From NCBI RefSeq assembly GCF_030817595.1, contig NZ_JAUSZN010000001.1, forward strand, positions 4,595,501 through 4,659,500: DNA of 64,000 nucleotides, given 5' to 3'. The notes under the pieces are model-generated. The model was given only the letters and a program-made list of their open reading frames with translations. It searched no databases and was not told the origin of the DNA. The first letter of the stretch is position 1; each line of letters opens with the position of its first letter. The DNA is from Neobacillus niacini. Its GTDB lineage: Bacteria > Bacillota > Bacilli > Bacillales > Cytobacillaceae. The translations under genes were made by a program, and so were the position numbers. Positions 53,008 through 61,863 of the stretch are shown one piece after another.

Positions 53008-53664
53008 TTGAAGAAAAAAATTGGCTGTTTGCATGCACATTATTCGAACATTGATTATATCGAAATAGCACTTTCAGCCTATGAGGTTGAGTTAAGTCAT
53101 TTTGTTGATCCGGGATTGATGGCTCGTGTGATGTCGGACCCGGATTTCACGAAGTCCGATGCAGAGAGGAAAGTAAAGGAACAAGTAGAATGGGTGGTGA
53201 AATCAGGTGTGGACGCCGTCCTTATCACCTGTACCAACTATATTGCCTTACTGGGGGAACTTTCAACAAACGTGCCGATCATTAAGATGGATGAACCGTA
53301 CTTTGAGGCTCTTTGTCAGATTGACCAGCCCCAAACAATTGTGTTTACCAACCCTGATACTGTTCCAGGAACAATGGACAGGCTTCAGCAATTTGCGAAA
53401 AATCATCAGAAGAAGCTGGATATCGAGGTTCAGGTCATCGAGAATACCTTTGCTTTAATCATGAGCGGGAAAAAAGATGAGTACCAAAATGAAGTATATA
53501 ATTTTTTAAAAAAATATCAGCAGAGGGTTATTTCGGTTGCGCAACTATCTATGGTTGGAGCGGCACAGCAGGTAGAGCAGGAAACATCTCAAACCATTAT
53601 CAATCCTTTGGATACGCTTGTCACATCTATGGTGAAGCAGCTAAATCTAAAGGCAAAGGAATAG
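53008..53664 (+). CDS. Asp/Glu racemase-like family protein
   Basis: A 218-residue cytoplasmic protein with two racemase-like halves: the first Cys is in ITCTNYIALLGEL (about 75) and the second half has VISVAQLSMVGAAQQ, where a Cys is normally found. With one catalytic Cys missing it may be a decarboxylase- or hydantoin-racemase-like enzyme or not a racemase at all. TTG start at 53008 after AGAGGTG. The 3' end is a perfect palindrome shared with the next gene. Confidence 0.72.
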   Translation: MKKKIGCLHAHYSNIDYIEIALSAYEVELSHFVDPGLMARVMSDPDFTKSDAERKVKEQVEWVVKSGVDAVLITCTNYIALLGELSTNVPIIKMDEPYFEALCQIDQPQTIVFTNPDTVPGTMDRLQQFAKNHQKKLDIEVQVIENTFALIMSGKKDEYQNEVYNFLKKYQQRVISVAQLSMVGAAQQVEQETSQTIINPLDTLVTSMVKQLNLKAKE

Positions 53665-53680
53665 ATTATATTCCTTTGCC
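53652..53680. terminator. Palindrome covering two convergent stop codons
   Basis: Perfect 12-bp arms GGCAAAGGAATA/TATTCCTTTGCC with a 5-nt loop. The plus-strand stop (TAG, 53662-53664) and the minus-strand stop (53666-53668) both lie in it. There is no U-tract. Confidence 0.75.
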
Positions 53681-53971
53681 GCCTTTAGGAACCAGCGTCG
53701 AAATCCTTTCCATTCCAGCAAGGAAGGGTTTCGCTCGCTGAATTAATGTTCGTGTTGACTCCAGCGTTAATGACCCTTGATGGGCACTCTCGCTGCTCCA
53801 TACCTCATACACATAAACCGCGTTAGGGTCCTCTGGTGCCACACTGACAAGATATAATTCGCAATCCGCATGATTTTGCAGCGATTCAGCTGCTTCTAAA
53901 AGAATCGCTGCCAGTTGTTCGCGCTCGCCTTCTTTTGCAATTAACTTGCCGTAAATCCCGAATTTCTCCAT
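53666..53971 (-). CDS. ABM-family putative monooxygenase
   Basis: A 101-residue single ABM domain: MEKFGIYGKLIAKEGEREQL, then CELYLVSVAPEDPNAVYVYEVW. Such dimeric ferredoxin-like proteins include YgiN-like quinol monooxygenases. SD AGGAGG. Confidence 0.85.
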   Translation of the reverse strand: MEKFGIYGKLIAKEGEREQLAAILLEAAESLQNHADCELYLVSVAPEDPNAVYVYEVWSSESAHQGSLTLESTRTLIQRAKPFLAGMERISTLVPKGGKGI

Positions 53972-54123
53972 ACTTTATTCCTCCTCGTGTATGTAACCAT
54001 TCTACTTTCATCGCCTTATTTCCTTGTCGATATACTAATTAAAAAAATTTTATTGGGCTTCCAACTTTTTACCAACAATTTGGGTAAATTAAGAGCAAAA
54101 TACGATCCAAGGCAGGGAAATCC

Positions 54124-54747
54124 ATGAGTGATGCTCAAAGAGAGGCTTTACAAAAGTTAATAAAAGAACAGCAAGAGGGATCCCACCAATGGCTAAAATA
54201 TTGGCTAGAGTATTCCGCTTTTGATACTTGGCAATTTTGGTTTCACGTTGTGATGTTTTTGTCCCCGCTAATCATTCTTTATTTTGCGATGGACTGGAAA
54301 AGGGCACTCCATCTCGGCTTCTATGGATTCAATGTCCATGTTTGGTTTGGCTATTTTGATGACTTTGGTTCCACGCAAGGACTTTGGACGTATCCTTATA
54401 AGATGATCCCTTTTGTCGCGCACAGTCTCGGAATGGACGCATCGCTGGTCCCGGTATCATTTATATTGGTGTATCAATGGACGATTAAACATAATAAAAA
54501 CTATTACCTCTATACACTGCTCTTAAGCGTGTTCCTTTCGTTTATTCTAAAACCGATTTTTGTCATGCACAATTTGTTTAAGTTCAACGCATGGGCCACC
54601 TACTATCACCTGTTTCTAACTTATATCGTGATCCTCGTCTTATCAAAAGTGATTACAGACATCTTTTTGCGATTTCAAAAAAATGCTCAGGAAAAGGGCA
54701 GCAAAGTGGGAACGGGGACTACAAAGAAAGGTCCAGTGTTAAAGTAA
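54124..54747 (+). CDS. CBO0543-family membrane protein (second paralogue)
   Basis: 207 residues, five or six membrane helices, with a charged N-terminal helix (AQREALQKLIKEQQEG) and motifs GLWTYPYKMIPF and VPVSFILVYQW in the same places as the family's GLWHYRYHVIP and WDVTLMPL. It is related in layout to 28725-29291. Function unknown. The SD is weak (GCAGGGAAA). Confidence 0.78.
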   Translation: MSDAQREALQKLIKEQQEGSHQWLKYWLEYSAFDTWQFWFHVVMFLSPLIILYFAMDWKRALHLGFYGFNVHVWFGYFDDFGSTQGLWTYPYKMIPFVAHSLGMDASLVPVSFILVYQWTIKHNKNYYLYTLLLSVFLSFILKPIFVMHNLFKFNAWATYYHLFLTYIVILVLSKVITDIFLRFQKNAQEKGSKVGTGTTKKGPVLK

Positions 54748-54752
54748 ATTTG

Positions 54753-54850
54753 TTTACCCGCAAAAAGAGATGCTCTATCTGCATAAAAGGTTAGTTTACC
54801 TGCCTAATTAACCATTCTACCTGCAAGAACCACCCCTTCACCTGCCGACC
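54753..54850 (+). repeat. 21-nt-pitch TTTACCTGC array, first block
   Basis: Words start at 54753 (TTTACCCGC), 54774 (TCTATCTGC), 54795 (TTTACCTGC), 54816 (TCTACCTGC) and 54837 (TTCACCTGC); every step is 21 nt. Confidence 0.92.
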
Positions 54851-54876
54851 AGTCCCGAAGGAAAATCTACATAGCT

Positions 54877-54901
54877 GAAAAAGCCAGGCGACAGCCTGGC
54901 T
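54877..54901 (-). terminator. Hairpin between the two TTTACCTGC blocks
   Basis: Perfect 8-bp stem AGCCAGGC/GCCTGGCT; the A5 run before it reads as a U-tract on the minus strand. It is a degenerate duplicate of the hairpin at 55105-55135. Confidence 0.6.
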
Positions 54902-54991
54902 CTGGTAATTAAATGGATAAATAGGCCCGAAATGAAGCTTGAATTCTAGGGTGAAGCCTGAATTTATATTCTCTTCTTTCATGAACCCCAT

Positions 54992-55080
54992 CTTACCTGC
55001 AAATCATACAGCTCGACCTGTATAAAAGGTAAGTTTACCTGCCAATTCTTCCTGCAAAACCACTACTTCACCTGCCAACG
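54992..55080 (+). repeat. 21-nt-pitch TTTACCTGC array, second block
   Basis: Words end at 55000, 55021, 55042, 55055 and 55075. The steps are 21, 21, 13 and 20; the 13 looks like an 8-nt deletion. The block and its downstream hairpin duplicate the first block (shared TTCACCTGCC, CCCCGAAGG and TCTACATA). Confidence 0.85.
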
Positions 55081-55104
55081 TCCCCGAAGGCATATCTACA
55101 TAAC

Positions 55105-55135
55105 TGAAAAAAACCAGACAAATAAATGCCTGGCT
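55105..55135 (-). terminator. Terminator of the NlpC/P60 gene
   Basis: Stem AACCAG/CTGGCT (one wobble); the A-run at 55107-55113 supplies the U-tract on the minus strand. Confidence 0.65.
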
Positions 55136-55152
55136 AGTTTCAAAATAAAAGC

Positions 55153-56376
55153 TTAATAGAATCGTTTAAATCCATCAAAGTGGGCTGTGTAGTAAGGGTT
55201 AGATAGGTTTGAGATCGTAATACCCTTTTTCTCATCGGCATGGATAAATTGATTATCTCCAATGTAGATACCAAGATGAGAGATTCCTACTTTATATGTA
55301 TTTTCGAAAAAGACTAAGTCGCCAGGTTGCGGCTGATCGACATAGTAAGAACGGCTGTGATAGCCTGCTGCGGAATAGCGGCCGATTTTGTAGCCTGCTT
55401 TGTTAGCCGCATAATAGATGAATCCGCTGCAATCAAAGCCATTTATCGTAGACCCAGCCCAAACATAAGGTACGCCCATCACGCTTTGTGCAGCCTCAAT
55501 AAATGCAGTTGCAAAATCTCCAGCTGGTGCTCCAGTTACAGGTGCAGGTACGGGTGCAGGTGTGGTCACTGCTGCACTTTCGCCAGTAACCTTCAGTTTT
55601 TGGCCAACATAGATCATATCTGATTTCAAACCGTTGAGCTCTTTTAATTTTTGCAGTGTCATTTTATACTGCTGCGAAATTTTACCTAAGGTATCTCCGC
55701 TTTTTACGGTATATTCTGATGTTTTCGTAGGTTCAACGGGTGGTGTAACTGGTGTTGCAGGAGTCGGAGTGGTAACTGCAGCCTTACCATTAACCTTTAA
55801 TTTCTGCCCTACATAAATCATATCGGAACTTAAGCTATTAAGTTTCTTTAATTCTGCGACACTTATTTTATACTGTACACCGATCTTGCTTAAAGTATCA
55901 CCGCTTACTACTGTGTAAACAGAAGTTGAAGGAGATTCTACTGGTGAAGTAACAGCTGTCGGTGTCCCCGTTTTTCCAGGCACCTTCAATGCTTGTCCCA
56001 TATAGATCCTATCAGAGGTCAAGCCATTAAGTGATTTCAACTCATTAACGGTTGTATTAAATTGCTTGGCAATTTTCCCAAGATAATCACCGCTTTTAAT
56101 CACATAAACACTAGTAGAAGAAGCAGTCGTACTAGCCGCTACTGTTGGCACAGGTTGTTCAGGAGCCGGTACCTTCAGTTTTTGATTCACTTGAAGAAAG
56201 TCAGAATTCAAGTTATTCAATTTTTTTAGTTCAGAAACAGTAGTTTGATATTTTGTTGCAATTTTCCATAAAGAATCTCCCTTTGCAACCGTATGTTCAC
56301 TGGCGTACGCGGAACCAGCGTATACAGTCGAAAGAAAGGCAGCAGTCGAAACTGCTCGAACGATCGTTTTCTTCAC
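55153..56376 (-). CDS. LysM-NlpC/P60 peptidoglycan endopeptidase
   Basis: A 407-residue secreted enzyme: signal peptide (cut near AYASE), four LysM domains (starts about 31, 94, 160 and 230; e.g. YTVKSGDTLGKISQQYKMTL) separated by Thr/Pro/Val linkers, and a C-terminal NlpC/P60 domain with catalytic Cys in FDCSGFIYYA (about 317) and His in SHLGIYIG. It should cut gamma-D-Glu-DAP bonds, like LytE/LytF/CwlS in B. subtilis. GTG start at 56376 behind GAGGTGA; upstream frame has no SD. Confidence 0.93.
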   Translation of the reverse strand: MKKTIVRAVSTAAFLSTVYAGSAYASEHTVAKGDSLWKIATKYQTTVSELKKLNNLNSDFLQVNQKLKVPAPEQPVPTVAASTTASSTSVYVIKSGDYLGKIAKQFNTTVNELKSLNGLTSDRIYMGQALKVPGKTGTPTAVTSPVESPSTSVYTVVSGDTLSKIGVQYKISVAELKKLNSLSSDMIYVGQKLKVNGKAAVTTPTPATPVTPPVEPTKTSEYTVKSGDTLGKISQQYKMTLQKLKELNGLKSDMIYVGQKLKVTGESAAVTTPAPVPAPVTGAPAGDFATAFIEAAQSVMGVPYVWAGSTINGFDCSGFIYYAANKAGYKIGRYSAAGYHSRSYYVDQPQPGDLVFFENTYKVGISHLGIYIGDNQFIHADEKKGITISNLSNPYYTAHFDGFKRFY

Positions 56377-56746
56377 CTGTAAGTCACCTCTATTATTCTG
56401 GTATATTACACATATTCTACCATGAATTTCCTTGTTTGAACTACAAAGATTGAAAAGTGTGACTGAATATATCAAAAAAGTAGCTAAATAAAAGATATAA
56501 GAAGAAAAAACTCACTTCTTGAAAGATAAATTTACAGTGTGAATAGTCCTGTGGAAGTTCTGGAGTGGGATAAAATTACTATATAATAAGTGTACTTCAC
56601 TGAAGGAGGTTTATTTTTGTGCCCATCGCATAGGAATTTTAAACTGCTCCTCTGTCGTACTTTCCTGCCAATACTCATTTCCTTTTAAAAGTACTTATGC
56701 CTTTTAATCCATGAACTTCCCACACAAAATCCATTGAGGTGAACAA
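56377..56746. other. Gap between the NlpC gene and the coiled-coil membrane gene
   Basis: A strong SD (AAGGAGG, 56603-56609) precedes a TTG at 56617 that opens 23 codons only. The sequence just before it, ATAAAATTACTATATAATAAG, resembles the stretch before 57371 (ATAAATTACCTATATATAG), so a promoter-leader may be duplicated. Nothing else seen. Confidence 0.4.
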
Positions 56747-57265
56747 ATGAAAAAATATTGGTTTGTATTTGCTCTTGGCGTGGTTATTGCCGGAGCCAGT
56801 CTATTGTTCGTTATGAGTAAGGATAAAAACCACCAAAGGTCTTCCGGAGAGAACTTAGTAGTAAGTCAGGTTGTGAATAAAGCGCACCTTTCTAATCCTG
56901 AGACGAAAAAACTAGAAGAAACGATCGAAGAGATTAAAAGAATGTTTAAGCCGGAATGGGAAAAGGTGAACCAATTAGCGGATAAAAGACTTGTAGAATT
57001 AGTCAAACAGGCACAAAAAGAATTTAGTGTCAAAAAAGAAAGAAAACAGGATGTTTCGAGATTAGAAGGAAAGTACCTTGAGATTTATAACGAGTATGAA
57101 CAAAGCACAAAAAACCGGATCGATCAGATTATTGCCAGCATGCAAAAAGAGGTAATCTCAAAAGAGCTGAACAAAAATATTGGAGAAGAATACGTGGAAT
57201 TATATCGAATTCAAAAGGAAAGACGCATTGAAAAAGTGATAAATGAATTAAAGAAATTTTCTTAG
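56747..57265 (+). CDS. Membrane-anchored coiled-coil protein
   Basis: 172 residues with an N-terminal signal anchor (about 5-24), then a long charged helical region (about 45-172) rich in Glu, Lys and Gln with ELVKQAQKEFSVKKERKQ. No enzymatic motif. Possibly associated with the wall-surface genes around it. GAGGTG precedes the ATG. Family not recognised. Confidence 0.65.
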   Translation: MKKYWFVFALGVVIAGASLLFVMSKDKNHQRSSGENLVVSQVVNKAHLSNPETKKLEETIEEIKRMFKPEWEKVNQLADKRLVELVKQAQKEFSVKKERKQDVSRLEGKYLEIYNEYEQSTKNRIDQIIASMQKEVISKELNKNIGEEYVELYRIQKERRIEKVINELKKFS

Positions 57266-57419
57266 TCTAATAGGCTACTAGGGTGTTCCATTATTTTATG
57301 GATAAAACTCTGGTGATCATAAACCTGATAGAGGATGTTCTAAAATGAGATAAATTACCTATATATAGTAAGTAAGGAGGAGAAATTAGGTAAAGAATTT
57401 ACATTAGGGAGGGCTATGT

Positions 57420-60013
57420 TTGAGGAAAAGGTCCATCGTTATTAGTATTTTGTGCTCATTAGCTTTGCCAGGAGGAGCCTTGGCAGAGAACAATCAGGAC
57501 AAAATGTAAAAACCATAAAAGTGGAGAGTCAAGTAAAAGCAGCTGTAGATTCTACCGCTATTGGAGCGTTGACAGAAGATACTACCGGACCCGTTCTGGA
57601 GACCGTAACGGTTATTCCATCCACCGTAGCAGTAGGTGAAACTATTACGATTACAGCTCAAGTTACAGATGATTTAAGTGAAGTGGCATCTGTAGAGGCT
57701 TATTTGAATCTACCAAATGGAAATGGATACAAAAGTATTCCTTTAGAACTTGATACCGCGACAGGAGAAAGGAAAGGTACATATACTATCACGGAATTAG
57801 ATCTACAAGGTACCTGGATAATAGATTTTGATTTATATGACTCCAATGGTAATTATACTTATGCTATACCAACAAGTCCCATTGAATTTGAAGTGATTAA
57901 TCCAAATGGCGGTGACGCTGTTGCACCAACTTTAGAGGGAGTTGTGATCTCACCCCTTGCCGTTGGGGTAGGCGAAGAGGTCAGCATTCGGGCAAAAGTA
58001 AAGGATAATAATGAAGTGGATTCTGTATTTGCAGCGGTATACACGGCAGATAGTACTGGTTATCATTATGTTCCGTTAACCCTAGATGAAGCAACAGGTG
58101 AGTGGGTAGGCAGTCATTATTTTAGCGAAAACGATCAGTCGGGTCCGTGGTATATTGATATTGATATGTTTGACACAGCAGGGAACCTTGATTGGGTAAC
58201 ACTTGAGGAAGAATTGGTATTAACCAATCCATTTAGTGACTATACAGCACCGGCAATCGGTGTTCCAGTCATTACACCGAAATCGGCAACTCCAGGTGAG
58301 TCTGTTAAACTATCAGTTCCTGTGAGTGATGAACAATCAGATGTAAGTTCAGTATATGCTGAATTCACACATATAGACAACCCGAATGATATCTATCTTC
58401 GTCACATGACAATTGATGAATCCGGTTTCCAATCTGGGGTGTGGAATGTTGCTATTCATTCTACAGAAAGTGCAGGAAATAGCGGTTTTAAAGAATACCC
58501 TGCAGCCTTTGATGTTATCAACAATGATGGTGATTTTGACGCTCCTGTTATTTCAAATGTACAAGTAACACAGGGAGAAGTACAGATTGGTCAAACTGTC
58601 ACGGTTACGGCCAAGGTAACTGACAATGTAGGAGTAGATTCCGTAAGAGCCACTTTCTACAGTCAAGAGGGGTCTCAATATGTTGAAATGAGTTATGATG
58701 AAGTAACTGATCAGTGGATTGGTAACTATCTGGTACAGGAAACAACGGACCCTGGTTTCTATACGGTAAGTATTGCTGCTTATGATACATCATTTAATTT
58801 AGATTTTGTAAATGCGGAAGGCGGCTTTACGGTAGTGAATCCTGAAGGTGATCATACAGGACCTGTCATTTCAGCTGTTGAGCTGGATAAAACAGAGGTT
58901 AATGCAGGTGAGCAGGTCATCATTTCGGCAACTGTTGAAGACACAGAGTCAGGTGTTGCTTCTGTGACAGCATACTACTATGAAAATCAAAGTGTTGCTT
59001 TAACTTACGACAGTACCCAGGGTAAATGGATAGGTACCGTCACGATTCCAAACAATGTTCCTGACGGAGAAGTCATTAACATTAATTATATTGAAGCGGT
59101 AGACTCGAAAGAAAATCAAACAGTACAATTTACTGACGCTGTTTCATTCACAGTCCATAACCCTGATGGAGATTATACCGCACCAGTAGCAGAAAGCTTA
59201 GTGATGACTCCAGCAACAGTAAGGCAAGGAGAAACCGTACACTTTGAAGCAAAGCTCGTCGATGACAAATCTGGAATTAAATCCGCAACTGTGTATTTGT
59301 ATAATGATACCGATATGAATATAGCTACTATTGACTTAATATATGATGGAACAAGTGATGTATGGAAAGCAGATTATGTAGATCCTGTTACCTCTGGAAA
59401 AAGTACTTATTCAGTAGAGTTAGGTTTTGAGGACAATGCTGGAAATATGGCTGACTATTTGTCCACTCAGACGTTACAAGTGGAAGAGGCTGATACTACT
59501 GCACCTGTTGCACCAACAGTAGAGGCAATCAACGATAAAACAACTGAGGTAAAGGGCACAACGGAAGCAGATGCAAATGTAACTATAAAGAGTGGAGATA
59601 GTGTTATTGGAAGCGGTAAGGCGGATGGTGATGGGAAGTTTAGTATTACAATAGAGGCACAAACAGCAGGTACTACTCTCACCGTTATAGCTAAAGATAT
59701 AGCTGGAAATGAAAGTGCAACAGAAGTGGAAATAATGCCAAGTTACGAAGCACGGAAGGTACAGTTGAATGGAACTGATTTTGCTCAAGGTGGTTACGGA
59801 ATAAATGGTCATACGTATGTGAATTGGAATGCCTTAAAGACGTTAAGTATTCCATACACAGATAAAGGCAATGGCTTATTTGAAATGGAAGGTCGCAGCG
59901 TGCAGGCGGTGTCAGTAAACGGGGACTGGTATATCCATTGGGGTCAATTATCACCAGGAAAGATCAGTTATCAGAAGATTAGTGGAGGGTTCAATTTTAT
60001 TTACAATCCATAA
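57420..60013 (+). CDS. Ig-like-repeat surface protein, frameshifted after its signal peptide
   Basis: TTG 57420 (after AGGGAGGG) encodes a signal peptide MRKRSIVISILCSLALPGGA and then stops within ten codons. The 853-codon body lies in the -1 frame from 57452 (a GTG without SD). Adding one G near 57487 would give ALAEEQSGQNV and one protein of about 865 residues. The body has six Ig-like repeats of about 110 residues (each opening TAPVIxxV...GExVTIxAxVxDD), a Big-type Ig domain (about 675-755) and a C-terminal beta-rich segment resembling copper amine oxidase N1 domains (about 765-853). As read, the protein would lack export. Confidence 0.82.
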
Positions 60014-60646
60014 TCCTTAATAAAGGTGGAAAGGGAGAAAATATCCTTTCCACTTTTTTATATGGTTCAACACTTCACTAGAACAATCTTTACAAAGATA
60101 TATATAAAGTGACATTATTCGACAATTTCCTTCCTTTACCCTAGGTAGTAAAAGTGATAAACTAGTAAGGGTTTGCGGGCAAATGCTTGAAAGTAATATA
60201 AAATAGTAGAAAGTCAAAGGATTATGTAATAATTTGGCGGAGTATTACTATGAATAATCAGAATAGGCAAGCCTGAAAATAGTGGGGAGCAAAAAATGGT
60301 TAGTGTGATGATCAATAACGTACATCTAACTCTTTACGATTCGATACAAATGATTAATACGGTTAAAACCCAGTAAATATCTAAAGATAGAGAAAGTATG
60401 AAGAAATTAAGTTTCAATTAGATATTTAAATTTATATTCACGTTGTGATTGATAGTAGCAGGGATTTTCTGCTAATTGGATGATTTTATGTCCATTTGGT
60501 AATCAATTGTAAATTCATGATTCCTATTTATTTTCTCGTCATTAGGCCGTACTATAAGTAAGGAAAATGATTTACATTTACTTACAAATAACACGAAAAT
60601 ATAAACAGACAAATTTATTTATTAAAGTAAAAGGTGGTACCCTTTA
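60014..60646. other. Long AT-rich leader of the polysaccharide locus
   Basis: After the terminator at 60026-60059 there is no gene of normal size. It holds an 8-codon frame at 60250 (GGCGGAG upstream), a 26-codon frame at 60296-60376 (GGGGAGC upstream) and a 10-bp inverted repeat AAATATCTAA/TTAGATATTT at 60375-60384 and 60418-60427. It may be a regulatory leader or the remains of a lost first gene. Confidence 0.45.
60026..60059 (+). terminator. Terminator after the Ig-repeat protein gene
   Basis: Stem GTGGAAAGG/CCTTTCCAC with a 10-nt loop, then TTTTTT. Confidence 0.88.
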
Positions 60647-61837
60647 GTGAAACGTGTATTAATCATATCCCAGCATTTTTACCCGGAAATAGGGAGCCAC
60701 GCTAATCGAATAAAAAACATTTATATGCAATTAAAAAATGAAAATTACGATGTAACAATTTTCACATCTGAACCATCCTATCCGAATAAGAAGATTTATG
60801 AAGATGGAGACTTCTGGGATGAGGATTCGTTAAATTGTGAAAAAGATAACATAATTAGAATTGGTATTTCTAGCAGAAAATATTCAACCAGTATTTTAAA
60901 TCGATTATTTTATTATCTAGAGATCGCCTTAAAATTTATGCTGCTTATTCTTAGAGATAAGAAGCAATATGATTATATATTTGTTACTTCACCCCCAATA
61001 TTTACTGGATTTGTTGGCTTGCTTGCGAAATATCGTTATAAAAGTAATTTTATTTTAGATATTAGAGATTTATGGCCAGAGTCTTTAAAGGGAGTTGGGG
61101 TATTTAACAATTCACTTATTTTGAACTTCTTTGGTGTTTTGGAAAAAGTACTTTATAAAAAATCAGACAAAATTGTCATTAACAGTTTAGGTTTTAAAAG
61201 GTACATTCAAAAAAAGGCTAACATCGAAGAGTCGAAAATAGTATTTATTCCAAATGGTGCCATAAATGAAGAAATAGCTTCTATTAATAAGGAAGAAAAC
61301 GAAACAACAAAGAAAGTCATCTACGCCGGAAACCTTGGTCTTGCGCAAAACACGGATTTAATTCATAAGCTTGCTCCTTTATTAGATGAACAAGGAATCA
61401 AGTTGACGATAATAGGATACGGTGTAAATAAAAAACAGCTTATTAGCTCCATTAAAGAATATAAAAATGTTACGATTATTAAGCCGCTGACAAGAAAGCA
61501 GTGCTTAAAAATCATTTCAGAACATGATTTAGGCTTGGTTACGTTAAAGGATGAGGAAGTATTTAAGACGGTCCTACCAGGAAAAATTATTGACTATATG
61601 ACTTGTTGTGTCCCGATCGTTGGTGTTATTGATGGTTACTCGAAAAAAATAGTAGAAGAAGAACGGGTTGGGATCGTAAGTAACACAACAGAACCACAAG
61701 AAATTTTGACACATATTAAGACGTTATTAAATAATAATGCGTTACGAAAAGAAATGGCTCAAAGAGAGAAACAAGTAATTCTTAAGAACTTTAACTGGGA
61801 AACCAACATTAAGAAGTTGGTCGACTATATGAAATAA
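60647..61837 (+). CDS. Glycosyltransferase, GT4 type (WbuB-like)
   Basis: A 396-residue GT-B fold enzyme: N-terminal ISQHFYPEIGSHANRI acceptor loop, DIRDLWPES, then the donor domain with KKVIYAGNLGLAQNTDL and KPLTRKQCLKIISEHDLG...LPGKIIDYMTC. It transfers a sugar from a nucleotide-sugar in capsule or exopolysaccharide synthesis at the cytoplasmic membrane. GTG start at 60647 after AAAGGTGG. Low GC compared with the backbone suggests transfer. It is the first gene of an operon. Confidence 0.9.
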   Translation: MKRVLIISQHFYPEIGSHANRIKNIYMQLKNENYDVTIFTSEPSYPNKKIYEDGDFWDEDSLNCEKDNIIRIGISSRKYSTSILNRLFYYLEIALKFMLLILRDKKQYDYIFVTSPPIFTGFVGLLAKYRYKSNFILDIRDLWPESLKGVGVFNNSLILNFFGVLEKVLYKKSDKIVINSLGFKRYIQKKANIEESKIVFIPNGAINEEIASINKEENETTKKVIYAGNLGLAQNTDLIHKLAPLLDEQGIKLTIIGYGVNKKQLISSIKEYKNVTIIKPLTRKQCLKIISEHDLGLVTLKDEEVFKTVLPGKIIDYMTCCVPIVGVIDGYSKKIVEEERVGIVSNTTEPQEILTHIKTLLNNNALRKEMAQREKQVILKNFNWETNIKKLVDYMK

Positions 61838-61863
61838 AGCTCTAAAAAGGAATGGGGAGAACA

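Noticed and set aside
53008..53664. True amino-acid racemase
   Set aside because: Only one of the two catalytic Cys is visible (ITCTN); the second position reads VAQLSMVG. The specific name is therefore not given.
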